A stretch of 64,000 nucleotides of DNA from NCBI RefSeq assembly GCF_900046455.1, contig NZ_FCOT01000011.1, positions 1-64,000 of the forward strand. The letters run 5' to 3'. The stretch comes from Cellulomonas timonensis. Its GTDB lineage: Bacteria; Actinomycetota; Actinomycetes; Actinomycetales; Cellulomonadaceae. This document shows positions 43,089 through 50,711 of this stretch, one piece after another (the stretch's first letter is position 1; each line of letters starts with the position of its first letter). The notes beneath the pieces are model-generated. The model searched no databases, was not told where the DNA came from, and was given only the letters and a program-made list of their open reading frames with translations. A program made the translations under genes and the position numbers.

Positions 43089-43186
43089 GATGATCCCCGG
43101 CGAGCCGGGGCTCCTTTCGTCGGTGCGGACGGGGTCGGTGCTGCGGTGGAGCTACGGCGCGGGGTGCTCAGGCGCCCCGGCGCCGG

Positions 43187-43672
43187 TCAGGCCTTGGTCA
43201 CGCGCACGCGCGATCCGGAGACGCCGATCACGACGACGCGCTGACCTGCGTCAAGGACGTCGTCGGACCACGCCAGGCGGCTCTCCAGGTCACGGACCCC
43301 CTCGAGCCGCACCTCGCCGCCATCCGGCCCGGTGGTCGCGGTGAGCACGCCGAAGGCGCCCTCGAGCGCCGGTGGCGGGGCGTCCTCGCCGTCGGCGAGC
43401 CGGTTGATCATCACCTGGGCGACTGCCGCGGAGATGGCCGCGAAGAGCACCGCGAAGGCGTAGGTCCACACCGTGGGGAGGTCGTTCGCGACGGCGATGA
43501 CGCCGCTGGCCCCGAACACGACGGCGCCGATGCCGACCGCGGAGCCGGACAGCCCGACGTCACCGAAGCTCAGCTCGCCGAAGACCTCGCCGAGCACAAG
43601 CGAGACGACCAGGAGCAGGAGGCCGATGCCTCCGATAATGGAGAAGAGGAGCACGGGGGCCGCTTTCGACAC
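43187..43672 (-). CDS. NfeD-like membrane protein, partner of flotillin
   Basis: A 161-residue protein with several membrane helices (VLLFSIIGGIGLLLLVVSL; GSAVGIGAVVFGASGVIAVA; VWTYAFAVLFAAISAAVA) and a C-terminal soluble beta domain of about 65 residues (LEGAFGVLTATTGPDGGEVRL..QRVVVIGVSGSRVRVTKA), matching the NfeD/YuaF architecture with an OB-fold. YuaF and FloT-type proteins co-localise in Bacillus. Gene order suggests a functional pair here. Confidence 0.85.
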   Translation of the reverse strand: MSKAAPVLLFSIIGGIGLLLLVVSLVLGEVFGELSFGDVGLSGSAVGIGAVVFGASGVIAVANDLPTVWTYAFAVLFAAISAAVAQVMINRLADGEDAPPPALEGAFGVLTATTGPDGGEVRLEGVRDLESRLAWSDDVLDAGQRVVVIGVSGSRVRVTKA

Positions 43673-43782
43673 TGGGGGGCGGGTGCCGCCAGTATGACGG
43701 CTCCAGCCCCGCCGGGGGTTGACCCGTTCAGGTCATGTGCGCCTGCGCGCGCCCCGGCAGGGCTGGGGGGTGGACAGCCAGG

Positions 43783-44862
43783 TCAGAGGCCGACCTCGCA
43801 GGCGATGGCGAGACGGTCGGCTGCGGCGCTGCCCTCGGTGAGCGCAGTGGTCATCTCGGGCTCGGCCAGCTCGTAGGTCGCCGGCTGGAAGATCGCCAGC
43901 AGCGCGTTGGCGTCTGCCTCGTGCTCGGCGCCCAGGTCGGCCTTCGCGGCCTCCATGAGCTGGGTCACCGTGAGCAGCATCGCGTCGTCCGCCTGCTCGC
44001 CGGCAGAGGTGACGATCGCGAACAGGCTGTTCGGGTCGTCGGCGAAGAGGATCTCGCAGCCGCGCTCCTTGCCGGTCAGACCCGCCACCGACCCGGGCAG
44101 CACCAGCGAGCCCTCGACGACGGGCGGCAGCGCCACCGCAGGAGCCTCGCTCTCAGCGGCGGCAGCGGCGGCCGCGGCCTCCTCAGCAGCCTCGAGATCG
44201 GCGGCGGCCTCTGCGGCATCGACGGCCTCGGCTGCCGCGGCGACCCGCTCCTCCTCCGCCTCCACCAGGGCGATCCCCGCGGTCACGAGGATGATCGTCG
44301 AGACCACCGTCGCGACGAAGGCCAGCGTCGAGACGACGATGCCGGCGATCGCCAGGCCCTTGCCAGGCCGGCCGCTGCGACGGGTCCGCACCAGCGCCGC
44401 GATCGACAGGCCCAGGCCCACGGGCCAGACCAGGAACGCCAGGACCAGCCCCGCGATGGCCAGGCCGTCGGTGCCGGTCGGGGCGGGGGCGCCCTGGGCG
44501 GCCAGCGGCGTGCCGTATGGCGGCGGCTCGGTGGCCAGCGCGGCGTCGACAGGCACCGTCGCCGCGGGGACGTCAGAGGCATCGACCACGTCGGGGACGT
44601 CAGTGGCGTCCGCGGGCTCGACCACTGCGTCGTCCTCCACCACAGGCGTCTCCGCGTTCGCGTCAGCCTCTACCTCGACGTCCGGGTCCACGTCTGCCTC
44701 CGACTCCGACTCCTGCTCGGGCGCGGCCTCCACCACGAGGACGCTGCCCTCGGCGGCGGCCTCGCCTTGCGGGGTCGCGGACTCATCGGCGGCCGGCGCG
44801 ACGCCCTCGGGCTGGGCGGGGATCGGCCGCGTGGGGTCGGTCGTTTCCTGGGGGTCAGACAC
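43783..44862 (-). CDS. DUF4190-like membrane protein with acidic N-terminal region
   Basis: A 359-residue protein starting at GTG 44862 with a GGAG ribosome binding site 5 bases upstream. The first 130 residues are acidic, Pro/Ala/Val-rich and probably disordered. Two helices follow (LAIAGLVLAFLVWPVGLGLSIAALV and LAIAGIVVSTLAFVATVVSTIILV), matching a DUF4190-type membrane domain. Then comes an Ala/Glu-rich coiled segment and a C-terminal extracytoplasmic domain with two Cys (ERGCEILF, IACEVGL). No function is known to me. The Asp/Glu-rich composition is real and not a frame artefact. Confidence 0.75.
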   Translation of the reverse strand: MSDPQETTDPTRPIPAQPEGVAPAADESATPQGEAAAEGSVLVVEAAPEQESESEADVDPDVEVEADANAETPVVEDDAVVEPADATDVPDVVDASDVPAATVPVDAALATEPPPYGTPLAAQGAPAPTGTDGLAIAGLVLAFLVWPVGLGLSIAALVRTRRSGRPGKGLAIAGIVVSTLAFVATVVSTIILVTAGIALVEAEEERVAAAAEAVDAAEAAADLEAAEEAAAAAAAAESEAPAVALPPVVEGSLVLPGSVAGLTGKERGCEILFADDPNSLFAIVTSAGEQADDAMLLTVTQLMEAAKADLGAEHEADANALLAIFQPATYELAEPEMTTALTEGSAAADRLAIACEVGL

Positions 44863-45150
44863 GATGTCTCCGGGGGGATTCGGGGGATTCCCGCTGCTCG
44901 ATCGAGTGCGGGCAGTCGCCTGGCGGCGCCACCCAAGCAGGTCGTCGGCCCGTGTGAAGCCGCTGTCCACCAGGTGGTCGCTTTCATCCCGTTCGCACGG
45001 TTGATCCGCTTCGCCCGTCCGCCTGGCGAGCCAGGGGGAATCCCGTTCGCGCGGATCGGCGTCGGGGAGGCACGCTGACCTCCTGGAGTCGCGCTCGCGC
45101 GGCCACCCGGCCTCTCAGCACGTCAACCCCGCACCGCATCTGGAGTGACA

Positions 45151-46653
45151 GTGACCGCGCCCTCGGGCACCACGCCGCCCTCGGGCGCCACCTCCGCCTC
45201 AGCCAGCCCGTGGCGGGGCAGCCACCGCATCGTGACGATCGGGCTCGTGGCCCTCGCCAGTCTGTCGGCCTTCGAGGCGTTGGCCGTCTCGACCGCGATG
45301 CCGACCGTCGCCACGGCCCTCGACGGGTTCCACCTCTATGCGATGGCCTTCGCGGCGCCCATCGCGTCGAGCGTGGTCGGGATGACGATGGCCGGCCGCT
45401 GGTCGGATCGGCGCGGGCCGGGCCCGGTGCTGGTGTGGGGCGTGGCGCTGTTCGTCCTCGGCGTGCTGGTCGCCGGGCTCGCGGTGAGCATGGAGATGCT
45501 GGTCGTGGGCCGCGTGGTGCAGGGCGTCGGCTCGGGCCTGGAGATCGTCGCGATGTACGTCGTCGTCGCGCGGGCATATCCCGCGCTGGTGCGACCACGG
45601 GTGTTCGCCGCGTTCGCCGCCGCCTGGGTGATCCCCGGCGTGGTGGGGCCGCTGATCGCAGGCCTGATCGTGGAGCACGTGGGCTGGCGGTGGGTGTTCC
45701 TGGCGGTGCCTGCCCTGGCGATCCCCGCGCTGCTCGCCGTGCGGCCGGCGACGGCCGGGCTCGGGCCGCAGGACGACGGGGCCACCGGCGGGGCCGCCTC
45801 GGGCCGCACCGCTCAGCGCCTGCTGCCGTTGTCGCTGCTCGCGGCGGTGGCCGTCCTCGCGCTGCACCACGGCGGCCAGCAGAAGGGGGTCTCCGCGGCG
45901 GTGTGGATCGTCCTCGCTGGCGCGGCCCTCGCGGTGAGCCTGCCGCCGCTGCTGCCTGCGGGCACGCTGCGCTCGAGGCAGGGCCTGCCCACGGTGATCC
46001 TGCTGCGCGGCCTGATGAGCGCGGCGTTCTTCGGTGGCGAGGTGTTCCTGCCATTGCTGCTGCAGAGCAGGCATGGCCTCAGCCCGTCCGGGGCTGGTGC
46101 GGTGCTCACGCTGGCGGCGGTCACCTGGTCGGTGGGCTCGTCGGTGCGGGGCCGGGTCACCACCCTGCGGGACACCGTGTTCCTGCGGGGCGGCACGCTG
46201 GTGATGGCTGTCGGCACGGCGATGGCCGCGCTGCTCGTGGCGCCGGCCACCCCGGTGCTGATCGGGTATGCGGGCTGGGCGCTGACCGGCTTCGGCATCG
46301 GGCTGGCGATGCCCACCACCTCGGTGCTCACGCTGCAGCTCTCCACCCCGGCTGAGCAGGGCGCCAACAGCTCTGCCCTGCAGACGATGGACGCGATCGC
46401 GACGGCCCTCGCGCTGGCGCTCGCCGGGTCGCTGTTCAGCGCGCTGGGCGGGACGTCGTCGGACTCGGCGTTCATGGCGGGATTCGGTGCGGCCGGGGTG
46501 ATCGCGCTGGTGGCCATGGCGCTGTCGGGCCGGGTCGTCGCCTCCCGCCGCGCCAACGACGGGACTGGCCCGGCCACGCCCGCGAGCGCCCTGTCCGACG
46601 CCACCGCAATCGCCGCCCCCACCCCCACTCCCACCGCCGAGCCGACCACATAG
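45151..46653 (+). CDS. MFS transporter
   Basis: A 500-residue major facilitator protein with roughly 12-14 helices. The first loop motif is TMAGRWSDRRGPGPV and GRVVQGVGSGLE is motif B-like, typical of DHA-type drug exporters. The C-terminal tail is Pro/Thr-rich. GTG 45151 is preferred to GTG 45145 because the ribosome binding site GGAG needs the extra spacing. It reads in the same direction as the Bcr/CflA-like gene 68 bases downstream, so they may share a transcript. Confidence 0.88.
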   Translation: MTAPSGTTPPSGATSASASPWRGSHRIVTIGLVALASLSAFEALAVSTAMPTVATALDGFHLYAMAFAAPIASSVVGMTMAGRWSDRRGPGPVLVWGVALFVLGVLVAGLAVSMEMLVVGRVVQGVGSGLEIVAMYVVVARAYPALVRPRVFAAFAAAWVIPGVVGPLIAGLIVEHVGWRWVFLAVPALAIPALLAVRPATAGLGPQDDGATGGAASGRTAQRLLPLSLLAAVAVLALHHGGQQKGVSAAVWIVLAGAALAVSLPPLLPAGTLRSRQGLPTVILLRGLMSAAFFGGEVFLPLLLQSRHGLSPSGAGAVLTLAAVTWSVGSSVRGRVTTLRDTVFLRGGTLVMAVGTAMAALLVAPATPVLIGYAGWALTGFGIGLAMPTTSVLTLQLSTPAEQGANSSALQTMDAIATALALALAGSLFSALGGTSSDSAFMAGFGAAGVIALVAMALSGRVVASRRANDGTGPATPASALSDATAIAAPTPTPTAEPTT

Positions 46654-46721
46654 GCCTGTCCGCTCTGTCCACGATGTGAGCAACGGGAAGAATCGTCGGC
46701 CTCGGCGCGGTTCCCCTCCTC

Positions 46722-48017
46722 ATGGACCTCCCACGCGCCCAGGCCGCCGCGCCCGCACGCACGCGCATCAGCCTCGGCCTCGTGCTGCTGCTCTCTGCCC
46801 TCACGGCGGTGGGGCCGTTCACCTTCGACACCTACCTCGCGGCGTTCCCCGAGATCGCCGATGACCTGGGCGCCACGCCGGCGGCCGTCCAGCTCACCCT
46901 CACGGCATCGCTCGCGGGCCTGGCCGCGGGGCAGTTGCTGATCGGGTCGTTGTCGGACGCGTTCGGGCGGCGCCGCCCACTGATCGTGGCGTTGGGGCTG
47001 TACGCGGTGACGTCGGCGGCGATGCTGCTGGTGCAGACCATCGAGCTCTTCACGGCGCTGCGGGTGCTGCAGGGCTTCTCCGCGGCGGCGGGCATGGTGC
47101 TGTCGATGGCGATGGTGCGCGACAGGTTCTCGGGCGATGCGGTGTCCAAGGTGATGGCGCGGCTGATGCTGGTGGTGGGCGTGGCGCCGGTGCTGGCCCC
47201 GACCATTGGCGCGCAGCTGCTGCGGCTCGGGTCGTGGCGGCTGATCTTCGCCTTCCTCACGGCCGTCGGCGTCGCGCTGCTGATCCTCGCTGTGACGGCG
47301 CTGCGCGAGACGCTGCCCGTGGAGCGGCGCCGCACCGGGGGCACCATCGCGGCGTTGCGCTCCTACCGCGAGCTGCTGATGGACCGCGGGTTCCTGGGGT
47401 TGGCGCTGCTATCCGCGTTCTACCTGTCGGCGATGTTCACCTACGTGTCCTCGTCCACATTCGTCTTCCAGGACGGCTACGGGCTGACGGCGCAGGAGTT
47501 CGGCTGGGTGTTCGCGGGCGGCGCCGTGTCGATCACCGCCGGGACGCAGATCGCGGGCGCACTGGTGGGGCGGTTCCGGCCGCAGCAGGTCCTGGCGGGC
47601 GGCATGGTCGGCGGGGTGGCCGCGTCGCTCGCGCTGGTGGCCGTGGCGGCGGCGGGCGCGTCGTTCTGGCCGCTGACGCTGCTGATGATGCTGACCCTCG
47701 GCACCGCCGGGCTGGTGATGCCCTCGGCGCCGGCGATCGCCCTGGAGGCGAACCCGCATCGGGCAGGCTCCGCCGCAGCCCTTCTGGGCGCTCTGCAGTT
47801 CGGGCTCGGGGCGGTCATCGCGCCGCTGACGGGGATCGGCGGCCCGCCGAGCGCGCTGGTCATGGCGGTGTTCATGTGCGGGACGATCCTCGTCTCGGCG
47901 CTCCTGCTGCTCACCCTGCGCCGCACGTGGCGGCGGGCCCAGAGCACCGTCCTGGCGCAGGAGCACACCCGGCAGCCGGAGCGCCCGGCGGTGGGAGTGC
48001 CACTCGCCACAGACTGA
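46722..48017 (+). CDS. Bcr/CflA-family multidrug MFS transporter
   Basis: A 431-residue MFS protein. The start of the fold, VGPFTFDTYLAAFPEIADDLGATPAAVQLTLTASLAGLAAGQLLIGSLSDAFGRRRPL, is the typical Bcr/CflA signature, including the DxYLPAxP-like first loop and the GxLSDRxGRRP motif A. Twelve helices are predicted. The family exports small drugs such as bicyclomycin and chloramphenicol, and the substrate here is unknown. ATG 46722. Confidence 0.9.
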   Translation: MDLPRAQAAAPARTRISLGLVLLLSALTAVGPFTFDTYLAAFPEIADDLGATPAAVQLTLTASLAGLAAGQLLIGSLSDAFGRRRPLIVALGLYAVTSAAMLLVQTIELFTALRVLQGFSAAAGMVLSMAMVRDRFSGDAVSKVMARLMLVVGVAPVLAPTIGAQLLRLGSWRLIFAFLTAVGVALLILAVTALRETLPVERRRTGGTIAALRSYRELLMDRGFLGLALLSAFYLSAMFTYVSSSTFVFQDGYGLTAQEFGWVFAGGAVSITAGTQIAGALVGRFRPQQVLAGGMVGGVAASLALVAVAAAGASFWPLTLLMMLTLGTAGLVMPSAPAIALEANPHRAGSAAALLGALQFGLGAVIAPLTGIGGPPSALVMAVFMCGTILVSALLLLTLRRTWRRAQSTVLAQEHTRQPERPAVGVPLATD

Positions 48018-48063
48018 CGTCTCACCGCGCGAGCCGCCCGGGATGCCGGTAGGAATGTCCGGC

Positions 48064-49038
48064 ATGACAACCATCGGGCTCCACGCCTCGCACGAGCAGG
48101 TCCACCCGACCGCGCTGCTCAGCGCGGTCCGACGCGCCCAAGACGCCGGCTTCGGGGCGGCGATGTGCTCCGACCACTTCGCCCCGTGGAGTGAGCGCCA
48201 GGGCCACTCCGGGTTCGCCTGGTCGTGGCTGGGCGCCGCGCTGGCCACCACCGACTTGCCGATGGGCGTGGTCAACGCCCCTGGCCAGCGCTACCACCCG
48301 GCGATCATCGCGCAGGCCTCGGCGACACTGGCCGCGATGTTCCCCGGCCGGTTCTGGGTGGCACTCGGCTCCGGTGAGAACGCGAACGAGCACATCACCG
48401 GCGACAGGTGGCCGGACAAGCCGACGCGTGACGCCCGCCTGCGCGAATGCGTGGACGTCATCCGCGCGCTGCACGCCGGCGAGGAGGTCACCCACCACGG
48501 CCTGGTCACGGTGGACCGGGCCCGGGTGTGGACGCTGCCGGAGATCCCGCCGCTGCTCATCGGCCCGGCGGTGTCCGTCGAGACCGCCCGCGCGCATGCC
48601 GACTGGGCGGACGGGCTGATCACCACCAACCAGCCGATCGAGAAGCTGCGCGCCCTCGCGGGCGCCTACCGGGACGCCGGCGGGCAGGGCGACCTCGCGT
48701 TGCAGGTGCACCTGTCGTGGGCGCCGGACGAGGAGGCCGCGATGGCCATCGCCCGCGACCAGTGGCGGACGAACACCTTCGCGCCCCCGGTGTGCTGGGA
48801 CGTGGACACCCCGCAGGCCTTCGACATCATCGGCGAGCACGTGCCCGACTCCCAGGTGCGGGGCACCGTGCTGGTGGGCTCCGACCTGGGGCGGCTCACG
48901 GACCAGATCGCCGAGCTGGCGGACGTCGGCTTCGAGCAGGTGTACCTGCACCATGTGGGCCAGCACCTGGAGGGGTTCGTGGACGCGTTCGGCGAGCACG
49001 TGCTCCCGCAGCTCAGCGGCGTGGGGGTGGCGGCATGA
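48064..49038 (+). CDS. LLM-class flavin oxidoreductase (TIGR03885-like, non-F420 flavinoid oxidoreductase)
   Basis: A 324-residue TIM-barrel oxidoreductase of the luciferase-like monooxygenase superfamily: HASHEQVHPTALLSAVRRAQDAGFGAAMCSDHFAPWSERQGHSGFAW, VALGSGENANEHITGDRWP and the C-terminal GFEQVYLHHVGQHLEGFVDAFGEHVLP. The pattern fits the TIGR03885 group, which is known to sit next to trehalose-synthase-like GH13 genes, exactly as seen here. Cofactor (FMN versus F420) is not settled by sequence. ATG 48064 follows AGGA at a usable distance. It overlaps the next gene by ATGA. Confidence 0.88.
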   Translation: MTTIGLHASHEQVHPTALLSAVRRAQDAGFGAAMCSDHFAPWSERQGHSGFAWSWLGAALATTDLPMGVVNAPGQRYHPAIIAQASATLAAMFPGRFWVALGSGENANEHITGDRWPDKPTRDARLRECVDVIRALHAGEEVTHHGLVTVDRARVWTLPEIPPLLIGPAVSVETARAHADWADGLITTNQPIEKLRALAGAYRDAGGQGDLALQVHLSWAPDEEAAMAIARDQWRTNTFAPPVCWDVDTPQAFDIIGEHVPDSQVRGTVLVGSDLGRLTDQIAELADVGFEQVYLHHVGQHLEGFVDAFGEHVLPQLSGVGVAA

Positions 49039-50708
49039 GGATCACCGACACCGGCGACCTGTGGTGGAAGAACGCCGTCGTCTACTGCCTCGACGTCGAG
49101 ACCTTCATGGATTGGAACGGCGACGGGATCGGCGACTTCGCGGGCCTGACCCAACGACTCGACCACCTGGCCGACCTGGGCGTCACCTGCCTGTGGCTGA
49201 TGCCGTTCTACCCGACGGCCGAGAAGGACGACGGCTACGACATCACCGACTTCTACGGCGTGGACCCGCGCCTGGGCACCCACGGCGACGTGGTGGAGAT
49301 GATCCGCACCGCCCGCGACCGTGGCATACGCGTCATCGCCGACCTGGTGGTCAACCACACGTCCGACAAGCACCCGTGGTTCAAGGCCGCCCGGTCCAGC
49401 AAGGACAACCCCTACCGCGACTTCTACGTGTGGCGCTCCGACGCGCCGCCGCCCACGCAGCACGAGGTGGTGTTCCCCGACCAGGAGACCTCCATCTGGG
49501 AGTTCGACGAGAAGACCGGCGAGTACTACCTGCACCGCTTCTACAAGCACCAGCCCGACCTCAACGTGTCCAACCCGAAGGTGCGGGACGAGATTGCCAA
49601 GGTCATGGGGTTCTGGCTCGAGGTGGGGCTATCGGGGTTCCGCGTGGACGCCGTGCCGTTCCTGCTCGAAGGCGCCGAGGTGGAGCCGGGCGCCGAGGAC
49701 GGCGACCCGCACTCCTACCTGCGCGCGCTGCGCTCGTTCCTGGGCCGGCGCTCCGGCGACGCGATCCTGCTGGGCGAGGTGAACCTGCCGCATGCCGAGC
49801 AGGTGAAGTTCTTCGGTAGCAGCGACGGCGACGAGCTGACCATGATGTTCGACTTCGTCGGCATGCAGAGCCTCTACCTGGCGATGGCGCGCACCGACGC
49901 GGCGCCGCTCGAGAAGGCACTGCAAGACCGGCCGCCGATCCCCCGCGACGCCCAGTGGGCCACGTTCGTGCGCAACCACGACGAGCTGACCCTCGACAAG
50001 CTCACCGAGGGCGAGCGCCAGGAGGTGTTCGCGGCGTTCGGGCCCGAGGAGGACATGCAGGTCTTCGGCCGAGGGCTGCGCCGACGGCTGCCCCCGATGC
50101 TCGACGGCGACCCGCGCCGCGTGCGCATGGCCTACTCGCTGCTGTTCTCGCTGCCCGGCACCCCGGTGCTCTTCTACGGCGAGGAGATCGGCATGGGCGA
50201 GAACCTCGACCTCGACGGGCGGATGGCCGTCCGCACCCCGATGCAGTGGACCTCAGGGAAGAACGGCGGCTTCTCCACCGCCGCCCGCCGCCGCCTGCCC
50301 GGGGGCGTGGTGGAGGGCGGGTTCGCGCCCGAGCACGTCAACGTGGCCGACCAGCGCCACGACCCCGACTCGCTGCTCGCGTTCGTCCAGCAGCTCGTGC
50401 GCCGCTACCGGGAGTCCCCGGAGCTCGGCTGGAGCGAGGTCGAGGTGCTCGACCAGCCCCACGCGGCAGTCTTCGCGCACCGCGCCACGTGGGACGACGG
50501 CTCCCTCGTCGCGCTGCACAACCTGGGCCCCGAGCCGCTGACCGTGCCGCTGCGGCTGCCCGACCTCGACACGGAGGTCGAACTCGTGGACCTGCTGGGC
50601 CAGGGCACGGTGACCTGCGACGAGCACGGCGCCGTGGAGGTCGCGCTGGACGGCTACGGCTACCGGTGGCTGCGCGTCGTGGCACCGGGGGTGCGGCGGC
50701 TGGTCTGA
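49035..50708 (+). CDS. trehalose-synthase-like GH13 alpha-amylase family enzyme
   Basis: A 557-residue GH13 enzyme. Landmarks are WWKNAVVYCLDVETFMDWNGDGIGDFAG, GYDITDFYGVDPRLGT, the nucleophile region GFRVDAVPFLLEG, the acid/base region ILLGEVNLPHAEQ and the third acid region FVRNHDELTLDK. It matches the GH13_16-like trehalose synthase-related group, which interconverts maltose/trehalose or acts on alpha-glucans. The true substrate is uncertain, since the paired oxidoreductase suggests a specialised role. Coupled to the upstream gene by a 4-base overlap and convergent with the first FtsX permease. Confidence 0.88.
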   Translation: MRITDTGDLWWKNAVVYCLDVETFMDWNGDGIGDFAGLTQRLDHLADLGVTCLWLMPFYPTAEKDDGYDITDFYGVDPRLGTHGDVVEMIRTARDRGIRVIADLVVNHTSDKHPWFKAARSSKDNPYRDFYVWRSDAPPPTQHEVVFPDQETSIWEFDEKTGEYYLHRFYKHQPDLNVSNPKVRDEIAKVMGFWLEVGLSGFRVDAVPFLLEGAEVEPGAEDGDPHSYLRALRSFLGRRSGDAILLGEVNLPHAEQVKFFGSSDGDELTMMFDFVGMQSLYLAMARTDAAPLEKALQDRPPIPRDAQWATFVRNHDELTLDKLTEGERQEVFAAFGPEEDMQVFGRGLRRRLPPMLDGDPRRVRMAYSLLFSLPGTPVLFYGEEIGMGENLDLDGRMAVRTPMQWTSGKNGGFSTAARRRLPGGVVEGGFAPEHVNVADQRHDPDSLLAFVQQLVRRYRESPELGWSEVEVLDQPHAAVFAHRATWDDGSLVALHNLGPEPLTVPLRLPDLDTEVELVDLLGQGTVTCDEHGAVEVALDGYGYRWLRVVAPGVRRLV

Positions 50709-50711
50709 CGG

